Below, piece after piece: positions 1-6,581 of a stretch of 30,255 nt of DNA. The stretch's first letter is position 1, and the number at the start of each line of letters is the position of its first letter. This DNA is from a virus. Under the pieces are notes generated by a model. That model was not told where the DNA came from. It made no database searches and saw only the letters and a program-made list of their open reading frames with translations. The stretch spans positions 1 to 30,255 of the IMG/VR virus record IMGVR_UViG_3300024346_000352; one strand, 5' to 3'. Both the position numbers and the translations under genes were made by a program.

Positions 1-21
1 GAATCGTTAGTTTAACACAAG

Positions 22-96
22 TTATTTCTTTGTCTTGCGTTTCTTTTTCTTAGGTCTTCCGACCTTGCTTCCGTATGTTCCTGCGCCTTTTGGCAT
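22..96 (-). CDS. 24-residue lysine-rich mini-protein
   Basis: The reading frame gives a 24-residue peptide beginning MPKGAGTYGSKVGRP and ending in a run of Lys and Arg. Its ATG shares one base with the stop codon of the MuF-like gene (TAATG), and an AAGGA Shine-Dalgarno sits 8 nt upstream, so it looks translated by coupling. I infer a very basic, probably nucleic-acid-contacting or virion-associated peptide; peptides of this general look occur near head genes in marine phages. No function is assigned. It could be a chance ORF, but the overlap and the ribosome site argue otherwise. Confidence 0.55.
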   Translation of the reverse strand: MPKGAGTYGSKVGRPKKKKRKTKK

Positions 97-854
97 TATG
101 TCTGATCCTTAAATTTAACTGGTCGCCATCTATGTCTGCAGTTATAGCCACCTTTGTTTATGAATGGATTAGATCCGCTTTTTCCTGCCCATTCGCCTTG
201 CCAAATTTCTTTCATTTCGTTAATCGTGTAAACCTTATCTACATGCCTTTGGCAAAAGCCTCTAGTCACTTCATCATTAGAGCCTAAATAAATAAATTTT
301 TCCGCGCCTGAATCTAAAGCAACTTTAGCATTAATTGCCGCATCAAATTGCGTTAATGAATCATGTATCTGCTGTTTGACGTATCTTGCCATTTCTGTGC
401 CTACAACAGCCTGCACTGCTGAAACACTTTGCGCAAAAGTAGCACCTGTTAAAGTGCTTTCGTAAACTTGCTTCGCTAAAACGTCTAAATACTCAAGACC
501 TAAATCTTCCATGCCCTGAAACGTCATCTGCTGTAACTGGTTAACTACGGAACGATCAAGATCAACAAAGTCTCCATAGTTACCAAGCATATCTACTGCG
601 CTATCAGCTACCTGACCATAATCCCTGATAACACTATCAACTTGCGTTAAATATTCTTCGGATATTGCCTGACGTAATTCAGTTCTTGCGTTTAACGCCC
701 ATTCCAAATCAAAAAGCTCGCCATCTTTCAATGGTGCTGATGCCATTAGATCAACGACTCTATTCTCTAAAGTAACAAGTGCAGAGGCTAATCTTTCTTC
801 ATGCCTATCAGCTAACCTATCAACAATATTGAAATGGTCAGTATCAGCCGCCAT
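96..854 (-). CDS. MuF-like minor head protein
   Basis: This 252-residue protein is mostly helical for about 190 residues. It ends in the pattern of Mu gpF-like minor capsid proteins: a YLGSNDEVTRGFC segment followed by H and K residues near 194-210, then PF...GGYNCRHRW near 229-242. The paired Cys/His clusters are the conserved core of that C-terminal domain. In such phages the protein binds the portal and is packed in small copy number in the procapsid. The ATG lies inside the last codons of the portal gene (11-nt overlap), which fits a portal-MuF operon. The length is typical of the short form with no fused toxin or enzyme domain. Confidence 0.85.
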   Translation of the reverse strand: MAADTDHFNIVDRLADRHEERLASALVTLENRVVDLMASAPLKDGELFDLEWALNARTELRQAISEEYLTQVDSVIRDYGQVADSAVDMLGNYGDFVDLDRSVVNQLQQMTFQGMEDLGLEYLDVLAKQVYESTLTGATFAQSVSAVQAVVGTEMARYVKQQIHDSLTQFDAAINAKVALDSGAEKFIYLGSNDEVTRGFCQRHVDKVYTINEMKEIWQGEWAGKSGSNPFINKGGYNCRHRWRPVKFKDQT

Positions 855-2232
855 TGGTTATCTCATCGGCAAAGTTACCAATGCGCTGTGAACCTGAATC
901 AATCTCATTATGTGCTTTAGCAAGCATATCGTCATCAAGCACTAGATCAGCAATCTTCTTGTCGATCTCCTTTCCTAATGTTTCAGATTTAACGCCAGTG
1001 GCTCGCATCTGCTGTAGGAACACTAGCTCTTTGTCGTAGTCTCTTAGGTCGAACGCATCAGGATAGAACACCTCTACGTCATTGGTTACTTGTTGCCACT
1101 GACAGAACAGGTCAAAGATCTGCTCCTCTACCAACTCAAGAATATCTGCTTTCTCAGCGAGTTTAGCGTTAAGCATCTGAAACTCTGTCTGCATAGCTAC
1201 GCCTGATTGAGTCATTGCTTCTGTGCCACGCACTGCGCCCATGTGAGCCATGCGATTGATAGATTCTACCTTTTCGTTGATAGACTTCATGACAGCATCT
1301 AGGTTAGCCCCTGATGGTTGCATCTGGTATGGCTTTAGGTTGCCATCCATATCATCAGGTAAGTTAATCACTGCTCCTGCACCTGCACTAGCATCGGTCT
1401 CAAACGTCTTCACTAGTGTTGGGTGGTTACTGATACGAATCAACTGTTCTACTTCTGATAGCTCTTGGTAGATAGCTCTTTGCATATACGACACATCTGA
1501 TATATCACTTGTGCCAATACCGCGTATCTGTGATCTTTGAGCAGGAACAAAAATAGCAGGTATCTTGCCTAGTGCGTTGTCAATCTCTTCAATCTTTTGC
1601 TCACCATTGTTAGTGGCGCGCCAAGTTTCGATTGTGTCTTCACGCCAAACCCTATAATAGACCTCTGTCTCTGTTTCGTTGATGCGGTCTACTGATTCCC
1701 TTACCTTTAGATAAACGAGCTTAAAACGACCGCTAGGCGTTCTCTCGTACTTCCAGTCAAATACGTTCTCAGGTGTGATCATTGTCATGTAAGGGCGAAT
1801 CTCTTGATCTAACTCTTCTGCCCTTGTAGCCGCATTAGACTGAGGCTTATCGATCATTAACCATACGTGTCCATATACGCTAGACCATATCTGCGCCTGT
1901 CTCATAAACGCATTAAAAGAACGACCATCAAGATCAGCATCTTTCATAAAAGGTTCTAGTGCGGCGTTGTTGGCTAGGCTATTGAATGCTCTGGTTGGCG
2001 GTACACGCCAAAGGAAACTAGAGTAGATGTGGACAATGTTCTTACAGTGATTGTCCATCGGGGTAAGGTCTAAACGTCTAGCATATTCGTCTTTGTCTTC
2101 TGAGATGTAGCTTGTCAGGTAGCCGCCATCTTTATAATCTTCTCCACCCATGTAGCTTCTAAGATAGAATGACCATCTGTGCTTGTAGTCATCATATATT
2201 GGGTGTGTGTTATCGATCTCTCTTGTTTCCAT
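844..2232 (-). CDS. portal protein
   Basis: A 462-residue protein between terminase large subunit and the MuF-like gene, the standard position of a portal. The N-terminal part has an NHCKNIVHIYSSFLWRVPP segment and a WSSVYGHVWLMIDKP segment, of the kind seen in portal proteins of siphoviruses (DUF4055-like group by recollection). The C-terminal part is helical and acidic. Portal dodecamers form the DNA channel and dock terminase. I choose the ATG at 2232 because it shares its A with the TGA of the terminase gene (TGATG) and has an AGGTGG ribosome site 5 nt upstream; a GTG at 2241 would add three residues with a poorer context. Confidence 0.88.
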   Translation of the reverse strand: METREIDNTHPIYDDYKHRWSFYLRSYMGGEDYKDGGYLTSYISEDKDEYARRLDLTPMDNHCKNIVHIYSSFLWRVPPTRAFNSLANNAALEPFMKDADLDGRSFNAFMRQAQIWSSVYGHVWLMIDKPQSNAATRAEELDQEIRPYMTMITPENVFDWKYERTPSGRFKLVYLKVRESVDRINETETEVYYRVWREDTIETWRATNNGEQKIEEIDNALGKIPAIFVPAQRSQIRGIGTSDISDVSYMQRAIYQELSEVEQLIRISNHPTLVKTFETDASAGAGAVINLPDDMDGNLKPYQMQPSGANLDAVMKSINEKVESINRMAHMGAVRGTEAMTQSGVAMQTEFQMLNAKLAEKADILELVEEQIFDLFCQWQQVTNDVEVFYPDAFDLRDYDKELVFLQQMRATGVKSETLGKEIDKKIADLVLDDDMLAKAHNEIDSGSQRIGNFADEITNGG

Positions 2233-3443
2233 CAAGTCCACCTAGTCGGTTGCGGGGTGTTATATTCAGTTCTGATTGGGAACAAATACTCTACTAGGTA
2301 GCCTAACGCATCATTCATATGATCAGTGCCATCCTTGTTAGGAATACTTGTACCCTCTTTGTATGTCTGTCTTTCTAAACTCTTAATCGTTTGCTTGCAC
2401 TTAGGGCTTACAAACAAATGCCGCTCACTATCTCCAGACAGTAAACGACTATTAACCGCGTTGATTCTATCCCTGACCAACGGGTGAGCTTTCTTCGCCT
2501 TAACGCTAAATCCTGCGTTTTGTAAGATCGACAAATCAGTCCGACCACCTGCGCTTGTTTTGCGCTGTCTTGATGCAGGGTCAGGATAAATGATACAGTG
2601 CCTATCAGGATACCTATCCTTTATCTCAGCAACCATCTCATCTGTGTTAGACCCATACATAACGATTTCATCTATAGCCAGTAAGTCTTGCCCATGCCTT
2701 AAGCATATAACAGCACTCATTGGGTCTAAGTTGAAATCCATACCAATGTGTAGTGTACCACCATTGTCCTCAATAGGTTCTACTGATAGCTCTCTACTAA
2801 AGGCATAATATATCAAACCAGAGTAAGTCACAAACTCAGCGCAGTATTCTTGGTTGAAAGTGCGCTCGTCTAAGTCCATCTTGGCTTGTTCTATTTCTTC
2901 TGATGGTACATTGCCGCCATCAATGGTTGTGTACTGGTAGCTTTCCCAGTGATCTTTGCCAGTTAAACCATCAGCCCATATATCGTAAAAGTGATTGCGC
3001 CCTTTAGGCGTACCAATAAAAATACAACTTCCCTGACGATCACTCAAACTTGGTCTAATTACCTCACTCCAAGTCTCAGGCTTCATATCTGCAAACTCAT
3101 CTAGCACTACAAAGTCCAATGCCCTACCACGTAGATTGTTAGGTTTCTCTGCACCCTTTAACGCAATCGTTGAGCCGTTAATTAGCTTAATGGTTAATGC
3201 TGTCTCATTCGTCTTGTATATGTACTCTTCTGGAATAGTGTGTATAAGCATATTCCATGCAATTTCCTTTGCAGAACCATAGGTAGGAGCGATATACCAT
3301 ACGTTTCTATTCTTACCGCCTATAGCCGCCCTAAGTATCTCGATAGTAGACAAAAACGTCTTGCCGAACCTACGCCCTGCTACAACAGTTCTAAACCGAG
3401 CAGATGATGTAAATATATCAGTCTGAGGAGTTGTCAGTTGCAT
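2232..3443 (-). CDS. terminase large subunit
   Basis: A 403-residue two-domain packaging motor. ATPase: Walker A AGRRFGKT at residues 22-29, Walker B VVLDE at 112-116, and a coupling motif GTPKGRN near 144-150. Nuclease: RNaseH-like fold with GMDFNLDP at 234-241, YPDPASRQRKTSAGG around 286-300, and DHMNDALGY at 374-382, giving the three acidic metal ligands. It cuts concatemeric DNA and pumps it through the portal. The length is normal for a compact siphovirus TerL. It overlaps TerS by 26 nt and has a weak Shine-Dalgarno, so it is probably translationally coupled. Confidence 0.97.
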   Translation of the reverse strand: MQLTTPQTDIFTSSARFRTVVAGRRFGKTFLSTIEILRAAIGGKNRNVWYIAPTYGSAKEIAWNMLIHTIPEEYIYKTNETALTIKLINGSTIALKGAEKPNNLRGRALDFVVLDEFADMKPETWSEVIRPSLSDRQGSCIFIGTPKGRNHFYDIWADGLTGKDHWESYQYTTIDGGNVPSEEIEQAKMDLDERTFNQEYCAEFVTYSGLIYYAFSRELSVEPIEDNGGTLHIGMDFNLDPMSAVICLRHGQDLLAIDEIVMYGSNTDEMVAEIKDRYPDRHCIIYPDPASRQRKTSAGGRTDLSILQNAGFSVKAKKAHPLVRDRINAVNSRLLSGDSERHLFVSPKCKQTIKSLERQTYKEGTSIPNKDGTDHMNDALGYLVEYLFPIRTEYNTPQPTRWT

Positions 3444-3795
3444 TGCTTAATACAATATTCAAAGGGGGTATTTCTAAAGGCTCTTGTTGCTCTTCTTTCC
3501 AACCGCCCTGCGTTTTAAGATAGAAGATATTTGCGGACACATTACCTGATTTAGCTAACTGGACAAGGTTGCTACCCATACTGGCTATCTGCTTTACCTT
3601 ACCCTTTTTATATGCGGTATTTACTTCTGGTTGGCGTTTTTCTATTTCACGCAAAGTCTTCTCGGTGATACCGAAATAGTCTGCTACTTGTGTTTTGTTT
3701 AATACAGCGGCTAATGCTTGCAGTTCTATTATCTGTGCATCTGTAAGCACTACAGGTGGTCTGCCACCCCCATCGCCTTGATTGCCTATTTTCAT
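3418..3795 (-). CDS. terminase small subunit
   Basis: A 125-residue protein directly before and overlapping TerL. The N-terminal half holds a helix-turn-helix: ALAAVLNKTQVADYFGITEK around residues 28-47. A central helical oligomerisation segment follows, then a LKTQGGWKEE tail of the sort seen at the end of many phage TerS proteins. TerS recognises the packaging site and activates TerL. Its ATG is 2 nt after the Mom-like stop codon and lacks a good Shine-Dalgarno, so expression probably depends on translation of the Mom-like gene. Assignment rests on the HTH, the size and the neighbourhood. Confidence 0.85.
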   Translation of the reverse strand: MKIGNQGDGGGRPPVVLTDAQIIELQALAAVLNKTQVADYFGITEKTLREIEKRQPEVNTAYKKGKVKQIASMGSNLVQLAKSGNVSANIFYLKTQGGWKEEQQEPLEIPPLNIVLSNATDNSSD

Positions 3796-3797
3796 AA

Positions 3798-4490
3798 TTA
3801 GGAAACTTGGAGCGTACAGGTCGGAGTTGCACCGCCCAGACTAGAGGGGTTCTCTAGTGCCTGCTCTTTTGCACGCTTCGGATAAGGTTTGCTTAAATGC
3901 ATTATAGACTGTTTTGTTTCTTTGTCCAATGCCATTAAATATCTATGTTTTCCCTTTGTATAAAATACAGTAGCGTTAGGGTCTAAATTTTTTCTTACTG
4001 CATCTATATTTTGCTTAACACCTTTACTGTGTACAGATTTAGGATGTGTTTTTTTACCATTGATAATAAAAGCACCCATACTACCTGCATTCATAAGACC
4101 ACTATAAACCCAATTAGTTGCTTGGTAGATTCCGCCATGATGGTTTTGGTCAGCATCAGCATAACTAACCACAAGTTTTAAACCTGTGTTGGCTTTTTTA
4201 AGAAACTTAATTGCTAATGCCATTATCTTACTTACTGGTGTTTTATGTTTTGTTAATGCTATACGTACTAACTCACAACCTTCATCTGCTTTTAAGCCAA
4301 ATGGTTTTAGCATATTGTTGTTAGCACCTCTACCGAATAAAACCACTCCGATAAACTTGCCATCTTCCCATGCACCAACTTTTACCAATTTGCCAACAGG
4401 TATAACACCACTATAATGCCAATTTTCACAAGCATACTTAGCCGCATCAAAACTAGCCCAATCTATTTTTAGTTTAGCATTCTTTGACAT
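3798..4490 (-). CDS. Mom-like adenine DNA modification protein
   Basis: A 230-residue protein of the phage Mu Mom family, which has a GNAT-like fold and converts adenine in phage DNA to N6-(acetamido)adenine, protecting it from host restriction. Visible support: CENWHYSG near residues 16-23; EL/VRIAL after the N-terminal sheet; and VSYADADQNHHGGIYQATNW around 109-128, the YAD...G.IYQA.NW.Y.G signature of the family. The last 25 residues (ENPSSLGGATPTCTLQVS end) do not look like the enzyme core and coincide with a tRNA-like sequence. The ATG overlaps the upstream 68-residue ORF by 17 nt. No zinc-finger Com regulator is present. Family assignment is from pattern recognition; activity is inferred. 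Confidence 0.82.
   Translation of the reverse strand: MSKNAKLKIDWASFDAAKYACENWHYSGVIPVGKLVKVGAWEDGKFIGVVLFGRGANNNMLKPFGLKADEGCELVRIALTKHKTPVSKIMALAIKFLKKANTGLKLVVSYADADQNHHGGIYQATNWVYSGLMNAGSMGAFIINGKKTHPKSVHSKGVKQNIDAVRKNLDPNATVFYTKGKHRYLMALDKETKQSIMHLSKPYPKRAKEQALENPSSLGGATPTCTLQVS
3808..3876 (-). other. tRNA-like sequence at the 3' end of the mom-like gene
   Basis: Read on the minus strand, GCGTGCA (3876-3870) pairs over 7 positions, with one G-U, with TGTACGC (3818-3812), which is followed by T and CCA exactly as in a tRNA 3' end. GGTGCAACTCC (3833-3823) matches the T-arm consensus GGTTCRANTCC at all but one position. A 7-bp perfect hairpin ACTAGAG/CTCTAGT (3858-3852, 3846-3840) stands where an anticodon arm would be. 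There is no D-arm, the loop lacks U33, and one extra base separates the T-stem and acceptor. It is therefore not a decoding tRNA, but a tRNA remnant, mimic or attachment-site core is plausible. Confidence 0.5.
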
Positions 4491-4680
4491 TTTGTACTAA
4501 TTCGCCCCATCTGCTTTTTAATGATTTTTTTGCTTGTTCTAATGTAGCGTTATCCATATTAATCATTCTTACTTTTTTGCCATTCATCTCAAATTCATAC
4601 TTGCGAATCTTAGAACCGCTTTTCTCAGTATCAAAACGACTTAATATGTTTTTGTTTTTTTGTTCATGGTTTAAAATCAT
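4474..4680 (-). CDS. 68-residue hypothetical protein overlapping the mom-like gene
   Basis: A small basic protein with a charged N terminus, a central beta-looking stretch (KYEFEMNGKKVRMINM) and a C-terminal helix (LEQAKKSLKSRWGELVQNV). It starts in a 4-nt ATGA overlap with the ParB-like gene, with an AGGGG ribosome site, and its end overlaps the Mom-like start by 17 nt. The overlap recalls the com-mom arrangement of phage Mu, but only one cysteine is present, so it is not a Com-type zinc finger. A role in expression or activity of the Mom-like protein is conceivable from position only. Confidence 0.7.
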   Translation of the reverse strand: MILNHEQKNKNILSRFDTEKSGSKIRKYEFEMNGKKVRMINMDNATLEQAKKSLKSRWGELVQNVKEC

Positions 4681-5195
4681 TCTACACCCCTCATATCAAA
4701 CTCTTTTCCACAATGTGGACAATCTATCCACTTAGGGTCAAGTTCATCTAACTGACCTTGCTCTTCTTCTGTAGCAGGGTCAAAATTAGGCTCAAATGTA
4801 TCTGTCAAGCTCTTAAGCATATCATCATCAAACCCAAGAACATCTAAATTAAATTCTAATTCTGTTAATCTGCTAACTTCAATTTTCAATGCATCTATAT
4901 CCCAGTCAGCATTTAATGCTAATTGGTTGTCAGCAATAACATAGGCTTTGCGCTGTGCCTCTGTAAGCCCCTCTAGCGTAATGGTAGGCACTTCACCGAG
5001 CTTTAGCTTTTGTGCCGCTAGAAGCCGACCATGCCCTGCTATTATGCTGTCTTGCTCATCTATCAATATGGGGTTAGTAAAACCAAACTCTTTAATACTA
5101 GAAGCCACCTGTTGAACCTGCTGTTCGCTGTGTGTTCTACTATTATTGACGTATGGTATTAACTCCCCAGTTTCCCTATAGTTTATTTTTAACAT
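4677..5195 (-). CDS. ParB/sulfiredoxin-fold nuclease-like protein
   Basis: A 172-residue protein with the ParB N-terminal domain: LIPYVNNSRTHSEQQVQQVA near 12-31, IKEFGFTNPILID near 34-46, and IIAGHGRLLAAQKL at 51-64, with the GHGR box at 54-57. YVIADNQLALNADWDI (85-100) is the usual extension of phage ParB-like proteins. Residues 159-162 form a single CPHC knuckle near the C terminus. In other phages this domain is often fused to, or encoded next to, DNA modification enzymes; here it sits two genes before the Mom-like gene. It has no HTH partition domain, so plasmid-style partition is unlikely. DNA binding or nucleotide hydrolysis is inferred. Confidence 0.8.
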   Translation of the reverse strand: MLKINYRETGELIPYVNNSRTHSEQQVQQVASSIKEFGFTNPILIDEQDSIIAGHGRLLAAQKLKLGEVPTITLEGLTEAQRKAYVIADNQLALNADWDIDALKIEVSRLTELEFNLDVLGFDDDMLKSLTDTFEPNFDPATEEEQGQLDELDPKWIDCPHCGKEFDMRGVE

Positions 5196-5450
5196 TTACA
5201 TATCTGCTCCGAACACCTGTCTGGTATTCATTTTTGGGTTTTTGATTATTATATCATGTTCTTTTGGTGGTAAACCTTTAGTGCGACATTCAACAGCATC
5301 TTTCCAAAAGACTAATGCTGTTTTGATCTGATGCCCTGCACTAGGGTTCTCGATTAGGCTCTGGGTGATCTCGTCTAGCTTAGACAATAGATCAGTCCAT
5401 CCGTTCTCTTTGCAAGTGTTGATCTTGTTAGTTAGCTCTAGGCTCAACAT
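5196..5450 (-). CDS. 84-residue hypothetical protein
   Basis: Unrecognised protein, first gene after the promoter at 5518-5490. It has a GAGGT ribosome site 8-9 nt before ATG and ends immediately before the ParB-like start (TAA then ATG). The N-terminal 50 residues look helical (LTNKINTCKENGWTDLLSKL), followed by a charged loop and a C-terminal VFGADM end. No motif or membrane segment is visible. As leader gene of the ParB/Mom/terminase transcript it may belong with the modification genes, but that is only position. Confidence 0.7.
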   Translation of the reverse strand: MLSLELTNKINTCKENGWTDLLSKLDEITQSLIENPSAGHQIKTALVFWKDAVECRTKGLPPKEHDIIIKNPKMNTRQVFGADM

Positions 5451-5489
5451 AGTAGTTACCTCATTATTGGTTCTATCTATCGCCTATAT

Positions 5490-5518
5490 ACTATAACCAA
5501 TGCTTTACAGTCAAGCAA
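5490..5518 (-). promoter_or_regulatory. sigma-70-like promoter for ParB/Mom/terminase genes
   Basis: On the minus strand a -35 box TTGCTT (5518-5513, 4/6 to consensus) and a -10 box TATAGT (5495-5490, 5/6) are separated by exactly 17 bp. The start point would be near 5483, leaving a leader of about 33 nt to the 84-residue gene. It lies just after the stop of the 33-residue ORF. Not proven, but spacing and placement are good. Confidence 0.5.
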
Positions 5519-5620
5519 TTAATTTTCAGGTTGGTCTTCTTTTCTCATGTATTTGCCGCCTAAATCGTCATAGGCAATGAATACTAGGGCGATTATCGCC
5601 AGTATAAGGATGGTTTTCAT
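5519..5620 (-). CDS. 33-residue small membrane protein
   Basis: A short frame starting MKTILILAIIALVFIAYDD. Residues 3-17 form one hydrophobic helix, followed by a short, charged tail (GGKYMRKEDQPEN). It starts about 20 nt after the promoter at 5675-5647 and stops at the edge of the next promoter. The ribosome site is weak (GAGA), which lowers confidence. The topology suggests an inner-membrane micropeptide with a cytoplasmic or periplasmic charged tail. Function unknown. Confidence 0.5.
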   Translation of the reverse strand: MKTILILAIIALVFIAYDDLGGKYMRKEDQPEN

Positions 5621-5646
5621 AGGGGGTCTCAGGTTGTTAAGGCGGG

Positions 5647-5675
5647 ATTATATAGAGGGCTTAGAACGCAGTCTA
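5647..5675 (-). promoter_or_regulatory. sigma-70-like promoter with perfect -10 box
   Basis: TAGACT (5675-5670, 4/6 to TTGACA) and TATAAT (5652-5647, 6/6) are separated by 17 bp on the minus strand. A start near 5640 would give a leader of about 20 nt to the 33-residue membrane ORF. Together with the promoter at 5518-5490 it makes a tandem pair after the structured spacer. Confidence 0.55.
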
Positions 5676-5701
5676 ATGCTTTCTAGCTATGGGGGTTATT
5701 A

Positions 5702-5774
5702 CCTGAGAAGATGGTTCGTTTCGTAGCACCAGTGAACCAATCTGGCTAATCAGGCTGAAGGAGTGCCTTGCTAC
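5702..5774 (-). ncRNA. structured non-coding spacer with two competing folds
   Basis: The roughly 165-nt stretch between the small membrane gene ending at 5785 and the ATG at 5620 has no gene. On the minus strand, GTAGCA (5774-5769) pairs with TGCTAC (5728-5723), enclosing two small stem-loops (AGGC/GCCT and CCAG/CTGG, 9-nt loops each), a three-way junction. An alternative fold pairs CCTGA (5754-5750) with TCAGG (5706-5702), AGA with TCT and TGGTTC with GAACCA, putting TGCTAC in a loop. The folds exclude each other. No known riboswitch class is recognised, so this is a candidate RNA only. Confidence 0.35.
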
Positions 5775-5784
5775 TAGGGGTACA

Positions 5785-5973
5785 CTATGAAGCTGTAATT
5801 ACTGCGGCAATTAGCACGACTACGGAAACTAGTATTGTGCCTCTCTTATATCCATAAGCCTCAACCTCTAACCATGCTTTTGCTTTAGCTTTGAACGCCT
5901 CTAACTGCGCTTTTAATATCGCTTTATCTGCCATTTGGTTTACCTCTTTTATCGCTCTTTTAGTTTTTGTCAT
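5785..5973 (-). CDS. small protein with C-terminal membrane helix
   Basis: Up to 62 residues: a basic N terminus, an amphipathic, alanine/lysine-rich helix (ADKAILKAQLEAFKAKAKAW), then a hydrophobic helix GTILVSVVVLIAAVITAS at the very C terminus. It looks like a tail-anchored inner-membrane protein. Two starts are credible. The ATG at 5973 (GGAG 4 nt upstream, 14-nt overlap with the previous gene) gives 62 residues; the ATG at 5934 (AGAGGT ribosome site, 8-nt spacing) gives 49. Function unknown. Confidence 0.6.
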   Translation of the reverse strand: MTKTKRAIKEVNQMADKAILKAQLEAFKAKAKAWLEVEAYGYKRGTILVSVVVLIAAVITAS

Positions 5974-6124
5974 TTTGCTCCACCCTATCAATTCCAATTA
6001 TCCCATCAAATCCCATTTCTGCAACCCAGTTCTCAAACTGTGTGCGCTCCTCTTTGTCGTGCGGTATCTCCAGAGGCGGGTATTCGTCTCTAAGTTCTTG
6101 CCATTTTTTTGATAAATCAGTCAT
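5960..6124 (-). CDS. 54-residue hypothetical protein
   Basis: A small acidic protein beginning MTDLSKKWQELRDEYPPLEI and containing FENWVAEMGFDGIIGID. I prefer the ATG at 6124, which overlaps the end of the preceding gene by 8 nt with AGGGAG 10 nt upstream; the in-frame ATG at 6133 is only 1 nt from that site, and the first ATG at 6175 lies deep in the upstream gene. No fold is recognised. It lies in a run of tightly packed small accessory genes. Confidence 0.6.
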   Translation of the reverse strand: MTDLSKKWQELRDEYPPLEIPHDKEERTQFENWVAEMGFDGIIGIDRVEQNDKN

Positions 6125-6581
6125 AGATTCCATGCTCCCTATCGTTTTCGCCTTTCTGCTTTGCGAACTCTTCAAAGATTGCCTCTTCTATTGTTTGTTC
6201 TAGGTACAGGTAGATTCGATCTCTAAGGTCGTCAGCAAAGTTATTTAAGTTAACAATGCTATCTAGGTGTGTCTCTAACGCCTCTGACCACCATCGGTCA
6301 TCCTTGTCGTACTCATCAGGTGAGTCTTCCGCCATAGCAACAAACAGGTTAGATACTATCTTGCTTGCTGATGGTGCTTTACCAAACAGCATTTCTGTAG
6401 CTATCTTGCCTACACCTCTGCTGAATGTTGCAGGGTATATATCCTCAAACCAAGTCTTGTGACTGTTTAGCCATATGTAAACAGCCTCATCCATTGCTTC
6501 ATCCGGTAGGTCAGACAACCTAGAATCTTCCTTATACAGAGCATCGTAGTGCTTAGATACAAAGTCTTCATAGATTAACAT
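6117..6581 (-). CDS. 154-residue acidic hypothetical protein
   Basis: An acidic helical protein (many Asp and Glu) with aromatic-rich segments such as YIWLNSHKTWFEDIYPATF around 35-53 and DRWWSEALETHLD near 95-107. No catalytic motif or membrane helix is visible. The ATG overlaps the 54-residue membrane gene by 7 nt. Acidic proteins of this size in early phage regions often act as inhibitors or DNA mimics, but nothing specific supports this here; I do not assign a function. Confidence 0.75.
   Translation of the reverse strand: MLIYEDFVSKHYDALYKEDSRLSDLPDEAMDEAVYIWLNSHKTWFEDIYPATFSRGVGKIATEMLFGKAPSASKIVSNLFVAMAEDSPDEYDKDDRWWSEALETHLDSIVNLNNFADDLRDRIYLYLEQTIEEAIFEEFAKQKGENDREHGIYD

Noticed and set aside
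75-287. Plus-strand open frame near the left edge
   Set aside because: Antisense to the conserved C-terminal motif of the MuF-like protein.
3647-3832. Second minus-strand frame across the mom/TerS junction
   Set aside because: It overlaps TerS in another register and no family pattern or ribosome site supports it.
3808-3876. A functional decoding tRNA
   Set aside because: No D-arm, the anticodon-position loop lacks U33, and one additional base breaks T-stem/acceptor stacking. It is kept only as a tRNA-like element.
4474-4680. Com zinc-finger regulator of mom
   Set aside because: Position is similar, but the protein has a single cysteine and cannot form the Com zinc site.
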